Made by a program: the position numbers and the translations under genes
NCBI GenBank assembly: GCA_033065855.1
Contig: JAVXUO010000138.1
Coordinates: forward strand, 310,001-374,000
Source: Escallonia rubra
Taxonomy: Eukaryota > Streptophyta > Magnoliopsida > Escalloniales > Escalloniaceae
DNA length: 64,000 nucleotides
Direction: 5' to 3'
Shown here: positions 11,561 to 23,101 of the stretch, in pieces
How positions within the stretch are numbered: the stretch's first letter is position 1
How the letters are laid out: each line of letters begins with the position of its first letter
The notes under the pieces: generated by a model
Seen by the model: the letters and a program-made list of their open reading frames with translations, nothing else
What the model was told of the DNA's origin: nothing
Database searches by the model: none

Positions 11561-14445
11561 TCTATATATATATAATATATATATAATAAGCAAAGCAAGA
11601 AAGACATCGATGACTTCTTTGTGCGACACATCATCAGATCCTTATTACGAGACTTACAAAAAAATAATTTAACAATTGATTTGAATTTCGATAGATACCT
11701 TATTTTTAAATTTGATTAGTTTCGCAAGAATAATGAGGGTTGTATGATTTAAAAATTAATTCTAAACATTTTAGAACTCAACCTAATCAATATACTTACT
11801 TATTATGACTTAAACTTGACTATTGCATTCTTAAAACCACTCCTTAATGTGAATATAAAAATTCATATCTCAAAAATCGAAATAACATATTAGATTTAGA
11901 AGGAAAAAAAATAACATTCTAATTGAGTTAAATGTACTATTATTATTCATATATATTGACATATACATAATATATATAAGAGAGTCATCGTTAAAAATGA
12001 ATAAATTGATATAATATATATATATATATATATATAAATGAACTATAAGTCAGTATTTTTAAATAAGACCTCACGACCATCAAACTGGTTATATTCCATA
12101 TATAAGGATTTAGAAAACAAATCAAACTCTTTACTAAAATTTATTGTTAAAAAATTTGTGGTATAAATATCGCGATATTTATAAATCTTATAAATTTAGA
12201 AAAATTATTGTACAACGTTTAAACTCTATGCTGCAGACATAAATTTACATATTAAGCTTTGATTTTGACTATTAAAATCTTGATTAAATTGTCATGCAAT
12301 TCTTGCGTAATATTTGCCTATGCATATATATTTGCTCTAGTTCCTTTGAAATGTAAAAATAATGAGTATATTATGTTACAATACCGCTTGACGATGTAAT
12401 AGAAGTTTAAAGAACATAAAAATCTAGCGACATAAAAGAAAAGTTTAAAGAACGTAAAAATCTAGCGACGGCACTGTAACACAATGTGCTCATTTTCATT
12501 TAAACTTACAGTTGAGAGGAACTAAAGCAAACAACATATATACATATGCAAATATTCTGTAATAATTGTATGACCATCTAATCAAGACTGCAATTTTAAA
12601 TGTGTATAAGAGACGAAAAAAATATTCTACTGGATATCATGTTCGTATCTTAATGTTGGTGATTTCTTGAAACATTGACTCATGAAAAAGATAAGAATGG
12701 ACTATGACATTTATGATTCCTAAGATAAAGAAATCTTAACCTAACATTTCAAGCTAAGGGACTTGGTTTTGAAAGGTTACATGTTGGACTACTAAAAAAC
12801 CTTAATAATAATATAGTCTTGACAAATTAATTGAGCTGTTACAAATGAAGTACTAAAAATTTCTTACCAACAATTATAGTTTTAGTAAAAGCATACTTCT
12901 TTTTTTTCATAAGATGTTAATCTCTTTTTGTTTCTTAAAATGTGGTATGCATTGATACACTTTTTGTAACTTTTTAAAATATTTAATTAGCTAACTCGAG
13001 CTTGACTCAGGATCTTGAGATCTAATAACTGAGGCGAGAAATATAATGATAGTTCATGACACCTCATTGCATTGTGTTTCTAATATAAAAAGAGTAATAA
13101 AACCAATGTTAAACATATTAATGTTGCTAAAGATCTTCAAACTTTATTTTGAACGGATCCTTAATTTTGTGATTAATTAAATCGACAAATATAGTAAACA
13201 TTTATATAATAGTCCTTATGCAATGTACTAACCTAGTATGACTTTGTTTGAATATTATATATTGAATTCATATTTGAGAAAAATTAGGTACTATTTCGCA
13301 TTCTGTAAATTCACATATGAATCTAATTTGATAAATATGTTGGTTAAAAATTTTGGTCGGTAATTTCTTTACTCTAAGGTTTTGCGCGATCATATTTACC
13401 CGCAATGGTTAAATGTAGAAATACCATAATATGCAGATTCTATACGAGATATATTGAAAAAATAATGAAATTTTAAAACGTTAATTATGTGAGTATTTCT
13501 TAAATCCAACTAATTTTATGTTGAAAAGTTTTGAACGAATTATTTTTTATGGTACTTTTATTGTGAGTAATTAAACTCTTAAGCATTCTAAATTTTGCAT
13601 TAATAATATACCATTTATGATTTTATGTTCATTTTTATAATTCTGAATATTGCATATAAAATCTAAAAAGATATTAATTATGTTGTGATGAATGTAGACT
13701 AAAACTTAGATCGAAGACTTTATTATATCTGAAGATAAATCTTACTTAGTAAGCATGGTTATTGTATACTTTATGAAATCTTGATTAAATTTTCTTCAAC
13801 AATTTTCTTACTACGATGTTTTGAATTATCCTATATAGTCATATTGGTTAAACTTTTTATACTTTATGTAATTACCTCATACAATTATTAATATTTTCTC
13901 TGCATACTTTGTTGTTGGATTACATTTGCTTTTAAAAAATGCACATCATCCTTACTTAATTAGTCGTGTTGATTGACTTTTGTAAATCACATGCTATAAA
14001 CAAATATATGGACCAAAATTTTCTTTATCAAAATTAAACTAATATGTAATTAACGTTATGAGCAACCCATTCAAAGATACAAATTATTTTCAAAAGATAC
14101 TTAGAGAATAATAAAATTGTCTTGTGTAATAGGAAATTAATCTCAATATGTTCTATACTATCAGTTTACTTTTTTTTCTGTATTAAATAAACTTTTAATT
14201 TTTGTTCATCTATGTAGTTACTAATAATCAGAATTAGCAAGTATGCACAAGAACATTGCTTATTGATATTTCACTAGAAGTGTTAATTTATTTTATCACA
14301 AGAAAGTTCAAGCCAAAATTAAAGTAACTAGTTTTGATGAAATAATCATAAAATTATACAATATATTTTACTATGCATTTCAAAACTATTAAAATAAATT
14401 ACTGTTAATAAACCGTCCCATGCTTAGCACGAGATTCTGGACTAG
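11561..14445 (+). mobile_element. Non-autonomous Helitron, 2,885 bp, in OPCL1 duplicate intron 1
   Basis: The element begins with TC (TCTATATATATA) and ends with CTAG (GATTCTGGACTAG). A short stem-loop around CATGC-TTA-GCACG lies about 12 bases before the end. The host A at 11560 and T at 14446 flank it. The right OPCL1 intron gives the empty site: its GCGCATTA / TTTGGCATAAG junction (18524/18525) is what remains when 11561-14445 is removed. These are the defining features of a Helitron (TC...CTRR ends, A^T target, no duplication). The interior is very AT-rich with no long open frame and no Rep/helicase, so it is non-autonomous. A 12-bp-arm palindrome (11535-11561) abuts the left end. Confidence 0.88.
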
Positions 14446-14545
14446 TTTGGCATAAGTCGCTTGCAATAGTAGCGACTAGCGAAAGCCCTGTTTGGTTGTT
14501 ATATTTTTGGCATAAATTGCTTTCAATAGTAGCGACTAGATAAGG
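14446..14545 (+). pseudogene. Remnant of OPCL1 intron 1 (left duplicate)
   Basis: This piece continues the left intron after the Helitron. Two units of the GGCATAA...AGTAGCGACTAG repeat match 18525-18625 of the right copy. Homology stops around 14545, marking the 3' break of the left duplicate. Confidence 0.75.
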
Positions 14546-14964
14546 ACTGGCCCCGGTAGTGGAATTAGGTGTCAAGGACCTCACTAAAGAAAGAAAATCA
14601 GGAATTAGGTGATCAATGTTTAAAGGAGTGACGATCCACATACCTAAAAAACTTATAACATTTATGAAAAATAACTTCCACATCCAGATATTGGCACTCA
14701 AATTAGGTGATCAACACTTTTAGTTTAAAGTTCATCTGCCATGGCTTGTTAATTCCATAAAATTTTGTTCTCTTTATTTTGCTCTGCCTTCGATCAGCAA
14801 AAAAAATATCTTGACTGCATTGTCATTGTGTAAGTTTAGCGGGTAAAATTTGAGTTTTAAGGACATGTTATACGTAGTTAAGAACTAGTATGTTGGAAAA
14901 ACATAAAAGTGAAAGCTCTTTCAAAGACTAGCGTTAACCTTGAAATACTTTAATTAATCCCTAA
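14546..14964. other. Spacer between the two OPCL1 duplicates, no gene
   Basis: About 420 bp with no homology to either side of the duplication and no convincing coding sequence. The minus open frame 14405-14701 crosses the Helitron boundary and is spurious. Confidence 0.5.
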
Positions 14965-15462
14965 ATTTCTTTTTCTTTTTTGTTTTAGGAATGCTCAACT
15001 TAGACTTTATAAATGTCCCAAGTTCGATTATTTACCTGCTAGGCGGAGCTCTTAAGTATCACCAATTGTGATGAGTGTTTTTTTCATGGTAGGCTCAAGT
15101 TTAGTAAGTTCCTATAATTAAGTACAACATGCAAGAATCATGAATCGAACTATCAATTAAAAAGTCAGTTTGGAATTAATTTTAAAACGATCAAACTTAA
15201 TTTATTTTAGATTAATTTAATCATGACTATGTTCCGAAAAGAAAAATAAAAGAGTTTCGAAGAATTACACCATTACACATCATCAGTCAACACATTTCCC
15301 ACGAACGCCAATTGTTTATGTCACATGTTATACTTATTTTCTCATGTAACACGAGGCTGGCGCCGTCACGCGGTGTATAGTTGTCGTCAAACATTCAACC
15401 CCGTCACGCGGTGTATAGTTGTCGTCAAACATTCAACCCCCTCACACTCGAGAAAATTTTTA
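14965..15462 (+). promoter_or_regulatory. Promoter region of OPCL1 (right copy), with 38-bp duplication
   Basis: Homologous to 9708-10140. Near its 3' end a 38-bp unit starting CCGTCACGCGGTGTATAGTT is present twice, end to end (15363-15400 and 15401-15438). The left copy has only the beginning of one unit. A foldback-like element now separates most of this region from the OPCL1 start codon by 1.6 kb. Confidence 0.65.
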
Positions 15463-17088
15463 GTAGTTGTCTAACACCACGTCATCACCTTACGTGGTGT
15501 TAGACTACCACTAAGCATTTGCCAACTAAGCAAGATGATAAAGATAGTCAGAAAACTAATCAATTAAATAACGAATCTTAATTAAATAACAAATCTTAAC
15601 CATGGTCAACACAAATTGAAATATTCAAAATTTTAACAAATGTTTGAAAATCCCGCCCACCAATTTTCTACGATCAATATGTTTTCAATTCTCATCTTTC
15701 TCCTTCCAACCCTCTCTTTTCTCTTTTCATTTTCAGGAGAATCACCAAACCCTCTTCTCATTTATCTACTCTGACTTCTCTTTCATTTCTCAACTACAAC
15801 CATAATTGAAATATAGACACACAGATAGTATATTTAGTAAAGCTAATGCGCAATTCTTGATACAGTGTAAGTAAGTTCCACATTTCTGCAGCTATTTCCT
15901 TCAGGTTTTATATTGAAACTTGAATATACCCATGTTGTTACCATATTCAAGTAGTTGGAACCCACAAAAGAAGAAGAAACAAATTATTCTTGAAAAAGGT
16001 TATACTCATCACCTGCACTGTTGGGGCATTCAACTTCAGCCCCACTTCCATATTCTTACTAAGTTAGGAATCGGACATCCTTTTTTTTGCTTAGTTCGTC
16101 AAAAGTTGCGGTTTATTAGTATTAGCATAGGGACGAGACATATTCGATTGAACTTATTGACATTCAGGAACCATGTTAATTGATTGAAGCAATGAGCAAA
16201 ATTTTGATAAACAGATGAAACTCATGCTTCTTGGTTACATCACAGAATTTTGCAGCAAGGTAAACTGACTTCCTGCTCACTCGCTAAAACAAAACAATAG
16301 GCCTTAAGAAATGGGAAGGAACTGGAAGTCCTAACGCCCAATAAGCCAGCATACTTTCAGTAATCACAGCATATATATAGATAGAAAGACGAAAACTGAC
16401 ACAGAATAATGAGTTAAAAATAACTGTTTAGAGTACAAAGAATTTACACAAAATTTCCCAACCGAAAACATTGCAAATGGATGGATTGTTAATATACATG
16501 GGATTCCTACAAAAGAAAAACTGTAAGTATCTTAAACAGATCTCAAAACTTGCGAATTGGCCGTAGATGCTACTTCTTGATCGGTGTTGTGTGTGCGCTT
16601 GAAGAATTATGGAAGTTCCATCATGGAATACATCAGATCTAGTCGTGAATATTGCTTCTTCTGGAACACCAATCCGTTGATGCGATTGTCAAGCGAGAAT
16701 ATGGTCATTAACCGTATCTATGGCAGCAAACTCGATAACGACTCCAGCGATTTGGAAGAAATCCGAGACTTCAAATATTGTGTTCGTCTTGTTATAGCAC
16801 ACTGTCAACAATCTTGTGTGGAAGTGGTGATCGGGGAACTCACAAGGTGGGGTGTGTGTGGAGAGAGAGAGAGAGAGAGAGAGGGAGGGACAGGATGGAC
16901 GTGGAGTGGTGGCTGTTGCAAGAAAATGGAGATTAGGGTTGCAGTTGTGGCTTATGTATTTTGTGTTTGTTTTTTATTTTTTTTATTATTGTTAACCATG
17001 ATTAAGATCAATATCTAGCTGTATACTTACCTAATCTAACACCACGTAAGCAGATGAGTAAGCAGATGACGTGGTGTTAGACAACCAC
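15463..17088. mobile_element. Foldback/MULE-like element in OPCL1 promoter, 1.6 kb
   Basis: The outer ends are inverted repeats: GTTGTCTAACACCACGTCAT at 15466-15485 is the exact reverse complement of 17066-17085, and one more mismatch extends it to 15463/17088. Each end is also a hairpin by itself. On the left, GTCTAACACCACGT pairs with ACGTGGTGTTAGAC (15469-15482 with 15492-15505). On the right, CTAACACCACGT (17036-17047) pairs with ACGTGGTGTTAG (17069-17080). The left promoter duplicate lacks the block. Flanks GAAAATTTTT and GGAATATTTT may be a decayed target duplication. The interior holds a GA microsatellite (about 16861-16883) and open frames of no known family. There is no transposase, so it is non-autonomous, and the superfamily is undecided. 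Confidence 0.75.
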
Positions 17089-17170
17089 GGAATATTTTCT
17101 TCCGCTCACCCTCTCCGTCAACAAAAATCTGTGGAAGCCAACAGCAACTCTTTACCAGTCTCAGATTCCA

Positions 17171-19617
17171 ATGGCGACAATCGACCCAAGAAGTGGCTTC
17201 TGCAAATCCAACTCTGTCTTCTACAGCAAGCGCAAGCCCATACCTTTGCCCGTAAGCGCCTCGCTCGACGTTACCACCTTCATATCTTCCCGTGCCCACC
17301 ACGGCAAGACCGCCTTCATCGATGCGTCCACCGGCCGCCGCCTCGCCTTCTCCGACGTCTGGAGAGCCGTCGACTGCGTGTCCTCGGCTCTCTCCGGCAT
17401 GGGAATTCGCAAGGGCCAAGTCGTCCTCATCCTGTCCCCCAACTCCATCTACTTCCCTATCGTTTGCCTCTCCGTCATGTCGCTTGGTGCCATCATCACC
17501 ACCACCAATCCCCTCAACACCACCCGCGAAATCGCCAAGCAAATCGCCGATTCCAAACCGGTGCTCGCCTTCACCACCCACCAGCTCGCCCCAAAACTCA
17601 ACAACTCAAACCTCCCGATCGTTCTCATGGACAAAAATGACCCCTCTACTCCCATCAAGATTTTGACAACCCTAGACGATCTGATGAAAGCAGAACCAAA
17701 ACAGAGCATGATCAAGGAGAGAGTCAACCAGGATGACACCGCAACTCTGCTTTACTCGTCCGGTACAACTGGTGCGAGCAAAGGCGTGGTGTCTACTCAC
17801 AGAAACCTCATCGCGATGGTTCAGATTATTGTATGCCGGTACCGTTTAGACGAAACAGCGCAAACGTTCATCTGCACCGTTCCCATGTTCCACATCTACG
17901 GCCTAGCGGCGTTGGCGACGGGCCTACTAGCATCAGGATTGACGGTGGTGGTGCTCTCGAAATTCGAGATGGACGAAATGCTGTCGGCCATCGGAAAGTA
18001 CAAAGCTACCTATTTACCACTCGTGCCGCCGATACTGGTGGCGATGGTGAATAACGCGGACGCTATCAACAAAAAGTATGACATGTCCACGTTAAAGTTT
18101 GTTCTGTCGGGTGGAGCGCCGTTAAGTAAGGAGGTGATCGAGGGTTTTGTGGAGAAGTATCCCGCGGTGAACATCTCGCAGGGGTACGGACTGACGGAAT
18201 CAACGGCGGTTGGGGTATCGACGGACACGGTGGAGGAGAGTCGGAGGTACGGCACCGCAGGGCTGTTGTCTCCGAGTATGGAGGCGAAGATCATTGAGCC
18301 GGAGAGTGGAAAGCCGTTGCCGGTGAACCGGACGGGGGAGCTTTGGCTGAGGGGACCTACTATAATGAAAGGTATGGATATTATTGACAATGTTGGCCAT
18401 GCTATTTTGCTGCTATAACAGGTCATGTAATGTTATATGCTTTTCATCTGCCATGTGCTATGTCACATCTATCACCTCCAACCAAACCATTACTTCAAAT
18501 AATGCGCTATCTCGTGGCGCATTATTTGGCATAAGTCGCTTGCAATAGTAGCGACTAGCGAAAGCCCCGTTTGGTTGTTATATTTTTGGCATAAATCGCT
18601 TTCAATAGTAGCGACTAGCTAAAGCCCGGTTTGGTTGGTTATATTTAGTGAAACTTGTAAGCTTGAGCTAATGGTTGGAATGGTTTTGTTGCAGGTTACT
18701 TCAGCAATGAAGAAGCAACTGCATCAACTCTAGATTCAGATGGGTGGTTGAGAACCGGAGACCTCTGTTATATTGACGAGGATGGCTTCATTTTCGTGGT
18801 CGATAGGTTGAAGGAGCTGATCAAGTACAAGGGCTATCAGGTGTAAATCGTGAATCCACCCCCCCAACGTCTTTCTTTAGTTTTCTTCTTAGGTTCAATG
18901 TACTCTGTACCTTAACGTGGTTGGTCCATTTCCTTGGTGATGAATTTGTTCATACGCGTTGGTTTTTAGTAAGAGTGCGTTTATGTATCATGTCAATTTA
19001 GAGATTCCCATCTAGGTTTCGTTTCAGTTATGTGAATAAGCTCATTATTTGATGCAGGTTCCTCCAGCAGAACTAGAGGCTCTGTTACTCAGTCATCCAG
19101 AAATTGCTGATGCTGCTGTTATTCCGTAAGTTCCATTCCCCATCATATCAAACAATTAGTAACATCCGTGCCACGAAACAAAATGAAAATTAGCAATACT
19201 TATTTGGTCCATAACCCCTTCCAATAGTTATGCAAATGATCTACTTATGAATTGCCATTTTTGGACTTTGGGAGAGCTAAGTTTTGATGATTCGGTTTGC
19301 AGTTTCCCAGATAAGGAGGTCGGACAGTATCCCATGGCATACGTGGTACGAAGAACTGGAAGTGATTTGTCGGCGAGTGCAGTCATGGATTTCATTGCTA
19401 AACAGGTTCCATTCGTTTGTTGTTCAATGCGTACTGCAAGCATAAAGCGGTTTAATAATGAGGTAATCTTTGTTAACGTTTCGGTGGTTTTGTTGCATTG
19501 TAGGTGGCTCCATACAAGAGAATCCGGCGAGTGGCGTTTGTAACTTCCGTTCCCAAGAATGCATCAGGGAAAATACTCAGGAAGGATCTGATAAAGCTTG
19601 CCACCTCCAAACTTTGA
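17171..19617 (+). CDS. OPCL1: OPC-8:0 CoA ligase-like (4-coumarate--CoA ligase-like), 5 exons
   Basis: Exons are 17171-18371, 18695-18840, 19058-19125, 19303-19405 and 19504-19617. All introns are GT-AG and the frame is continuous, giving 543 aa. It belongs to the ANL adenylate-forming superfamily. Visible motifs are [14 protein letters not shown] (193-206), PMFHIYG (238-244), QGYGLTES (337-344), the RTGD element in exon 2, [11 protein letters not shown] at the hinge, and [13 protein letters not shown] with the catalytic Lys529. It ends in SKL, a type-1 peroxisomal signal. Length, N-terminus ([20 protein letters not shown]) and SKL fit Arabidopsis OPCL1 (At1g20510) better than true 4CL. That enzyme activates OPC-8:0 before beta-oxidation in jasmonate synthesis. 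Exact substrate is inferred from family. Exon 1 is markedly GC-rich. Several exon 1 residues differ from the left duplicate and from the family as I recall it (A28V, T79I, T219I, S257L, S310F, A349V). It appears functional. Confidence 0.93.
18505..18650. repeat. Intron 1 palindrome and tandem repeat
   Basis: A near-palindrome ATAATGCGCTAT...GCGCATTAT precedes two tandem units of about 66 bp beginning GGCATAA(G/A)TCGCTT and containing AGTAGCGACTAG. The same structures lie at 11535-11561 and 14446-14545 in the left duplicate, where the Helitron separates them. Confidence 0.75.
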
Positions 19618-21074
19618 AGGGATCCGGGTTTCTGCTTAGGACTGTCACGAGAAAGTGATCACATTTGGAAGCTCGGTTAGTTTCGGATCCATGTTAATGG
19701 CGAATTGCACTCTCGTTGATGTTCTTGTTTGTTCAAGGGGTGTTATATGAGGGCAATTCTGTCGGTACTGAGTTATATGAGGGCAATCTGTGTGTTGTAA
19801 GTGCAATCTGTTGATACTACAACATTAGACTGCATATAAAGGGCATGTTTGTTTCATGTAAAACGTTCTCACCATTTTCTAGCGTTGTTCATGTAAACTT
19901 TTTTTGGAAAAAGTTCTCTCCGTTTTACTTCGTTTGGTACAAAATGATTAAACGATATATGTGTCCAGTCAAGAATATAAAGCCAAATTCGAAGAAAATG
20001 TCTTAGGGATATAAAGTCTGTAAGTCAGTTTCCGAAAAATCCCCAACGGCTCTCATCTTGTAAATGTTTCTACACAACCCCAGCTTATGCGGTGGCATAT
20101 TCATTCATCCTCGCAGCAAGCCAATCATAACGGGCATTTTGGACAAGGAAGAGGGTTATGGAAGAGGCGTTACCTAACTGTAAATTTTCATTGCGATGAA
20201 AGATACAGTTCAGATCTCACCTTTGTGAATGCAAACCCAGTATTAACGTTATTAATCTCCATGTGTTGCATCAACTTTTGGTGGTGTATGTGGAGGTGTA
20301 GCGGTGGCATGGGGAGGGGGAGAGGAGAAGGAAAGGCGCACCCTTTTGGTGGTGCGTACGGTGGTGGTGGTCAGTTGAAACATGCTTATGAGATCCGTGG
20401 GGGTGGGCAGATTTCTCGTTCTTGTGGTGGATGGGGTGGGGCGAGGGGTGTGATCGGAAGGGAAGAGATAACAGGCATCACAAGTAATTAGAGGCAAAAG
20501 TGGTTTGGGTAGCTTCTTCATTGTTAGATTTCAAAAATAGGAAAATAGCATGCACTTTTTTTTTTTTTTGTTCTCGATAAAAACTTCTTTTCTAAAAAAA
20601 GTTTTACGAGTCATTTTCCGTGGAATAAAGGGGACAAAGATGCATACATTTTATCTTCCAACTACTGGCATAGAGTACGAAACTTGGTTTGGCCTGTTTG
20701 GTGCCTCGGGAGTAACCTTTCTTCTTGTGTGGTCGTGGCTTGAATGATCACTTGCAATTAAGGAATTAAATGCTAGTAGCAATCTGCACCTACTGCACCT
20801 TTAAATCTGGTCCTGACATGTGAGTGATGTCTGGAATTGACCATGCTTAGTCCAGTACTCCAGTAACACTCAAGGCCTCTTCTAGGCTTACCGAATCAGG
20901 TCCAAGTCACAGTAACACTCCAGGCCTCGTCTAATCCTACCGAATCAGGTCTAAGTCAACTCATATCATACTTATGGATATTCTTATACAAATATGACTG
21001 ACTATACATAAATGAAACTTCGGTGTTTAGGCAATGTTAAGATCGGTATAGCTCCGTGCATTAGGTCGTGGGAT
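19618..21074. other. OPCL1 3' flank and intergenic DNA
   Basis: The OPCL1 3' UTR is expected first. A GGT/GGGG-rich stretch lies at about 20278-20450, and its open frames (plus 20087-20491, minus 20252-20521) are low-complexity with no known family. A T-run lies at about 20558-20569. No gene supported. Confidence 0.5.
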
Positions 21075-22515
21075 TACACATGTCTGGCTCGTTTTCTGGT
21101 CCAACGCTTATGTGTACGCACCCCTGCGCTAAGCACCCACACAATGAGAGATCGAGTGCTTGGTTGTTTGGTTGTGCGTAAGCGTCATGCTTTTAGTTGT
21201 CCAATTGAAGGTTCTTCTTAGTTCAGGGGCAATGAAATGAAACAACGAAACAAGGTTTAGCAACATCTGGCCTGAGTTTCATTGTTTTGATTTTTGAAGA
21301 GAATTAGCAGCATGTCCCTCTCCCAAGTCAGTCCTTGGTCATCAGTCATCGGCCTTTATTTCGTAGAAATTAGTGACTATGCTTAACCTTCTGTTCACGT
21401 AAAAAGTGTTCACGTTTTATGAATTTGACCAAAATGAATCAATAATCTGTTCGTTCTGTGACATCAGTTCACCAATATGGAGGACATCTATACACGTGGG
21501 AAATTGCCTTAAGGGACGATCAGGGCAGAGGCAGCACGGTACACCAGTGGACACTTGTCCACCTCTCTCTTTGCAAAAACATACTTAATAGTTGTGATAC
21601 TTTAGACATATGTGTCCACTTCTACATGCAATTCTAAGTTCCTTCCCTAAATCATTATGCAGTCAGAATTATCACGCTCGATCGGTCAGAGCAAGCACAC
21701 TAATGATCAATCAGATGGAACCAGCTACGAAGGATTTAGGGAAGGAACTTAGAATTATGAGAGAGAAAAGACTAGGAATAATTTAATGCCACTGGACAAA
21801 CCTCTCAAACTTTGCATTGCCTCACTGAGATGGAAACATCCAATTTTAACTCATTATGCAGTCAGAATTATCACGCTCAATCGGTCAGAGCAAGCACACA
21901 AATGATCGATCAGATGGAACCACTACGAAGGATTTGTGGGAAGAAAAACTGAGTCAGTGGTAACTATGAGTACAAAAAGACTAGGAATAGCTCCGATTAA
22001 ACGTGGTGAAACAAATCATTGATATATAAAAGAAGGTGCGCCACCAACAAGTTGCACTAATAAACATAGTGCAAGTTGCACTATTATTACGTGGAGACCA
22101 AGTATGCAAGCAGAAATAATCAGAGTCAAGACCTTGCACAACGAGTTAGCGGATTATGAAATCTGTTGTTCTAAAAGTTTAAGCTGATAGAAAATGTGTC
22201 CAACAATGTTATCATGCTTTTGTGTAGCGGCACCATGTTAACTTCTGCGACAAAAAGCGAGAGAAACATATTGGCGCATGCATGAATTTGGGCATATCCT
22301 TATCATTGATTATGAAAAGAAAAAAAAAATCTGGTGCCTTACCCAACTCAACATTTCTGGCTCTGTCGCGATGAAACTCGCAAAATACAAAATAGTATTA
22401 CATCCTCAAAGTTGTTGACAGGGGAATATAACCACCTTGCCACGAAGATAATAGATGTCATTCCTTGTTGCAAATATAGGTGATGATACAAGTAATTAAA
22501 ATGGTATTTATGTAA
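21075..22515. repeat. Tandem repeat unit 1 (about 1.46 kb)
   Basis: This segment closely matches 22536-23101 joined to 27143-28050. Landmarks include ACGCACCCCTGCGCTAAGCA, a block reading AATATGGAGGACATCTATAC, and the end GATGATACAAGTAATTAAAA. Within it a unit of about 200 bp (CATTATGCAGTCAGAATTAT ...) occurs twice. This copy preserves the uninterrupted site (CATATGTGTCC, about 21608-21618) that the CACTA element occupies in unit 2. Confidence 0.85.
21630..21756. repeat. Inverted-repeat hairpin, 23-24 bp arms
   Basis: AATTCTAAGTTCCTTCCCTA (from 21630) is the reverse complement of TAGGGAAGGAACTTAGAATT ending at 21756, and the match extends a few more bases inward. The same pair recurs in unit 2 just right of the CACTA element (27160-27290). 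A MITE-like origin is possible. Confidence 0.75.
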
Positions 22516-22535
22516 CGTTTATGTATACGCACACA

Positions 22536-23101
22536 TGTCTGGCTCTTTTCTAGTCTAACGTTTATGTATACGCACCCCTGCGCTAAGCACCCACACAATG
22601 AGTCCACAATAATTTTCTCCGGTATTTATGTAAGAAGAAGAGAGTGGTTGGTTGTGCGGTTGTGCGTAAGCGTCATGCTTTTAGTTGTCCAATTGAAGGT
22701 TCTTCTTAGTTCAGGGGCAATGAAATGAAACAACGAAACAAGGTGTCGCAACATCTGGCCTGAGTTTCATTGTTTTGATTTTTGAAGAGAATTAGCAGCA
22801 TGTCCCTCTCCCAAGTCACTCCTTGGTCATCAGTCATCGGCCTTTATTTCGTAGAAAGTAGTGACTATGCTTAACCTTTTTTTTCATGTAAAAAGTGTTC
22901 ACGTTTTAGGAATTTGACCAAAATGAATCGATAATTTGTTCATTATGTGACATCATTTCACCAATATGGAGGACATCTATACACGTGAGAAATCGCCTTA
23001 AAGGACGATCAGGCGGAGGCAGCACGGTACACCAGTGGACACTTGTCCACCTCTCTCTTTGCAAAAACCTACTTAATAGTTGTGATACTTTGGACATATG
23101 T
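22536..23101. repeat. Tandem repeat unit 2, part left of the CACTA element
   Basis: Matches 21085-21617 with a few small differences. It is interrupted after CATATGT by the CACTA transposon. Confidence 0.85.

Noticed and set aside
16584-17018. 144-aa open frame inside the foldback element
   Set aside because: It runs through a GA microsatellite and a T-rich tract with no recognisable family, so I could not support it as a captured gene.
17036-17581. 181-aa minus-strand open frame (also 10135-10617) antisense to OPCL1 exon 1
   Set aside because: It is the complement of GC-rich coding sequence, with Gly/Asp/Glu-rich output typical of an antisense shadow and present in both duplicates.
20087-20521. 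Gly-rich (plus) and Thr/Pro-rich (minus) open frames downstream of OPCL1
   Set aside because: Low-complexity GGT-rich sequence with no signal peptide, domain or splice support.
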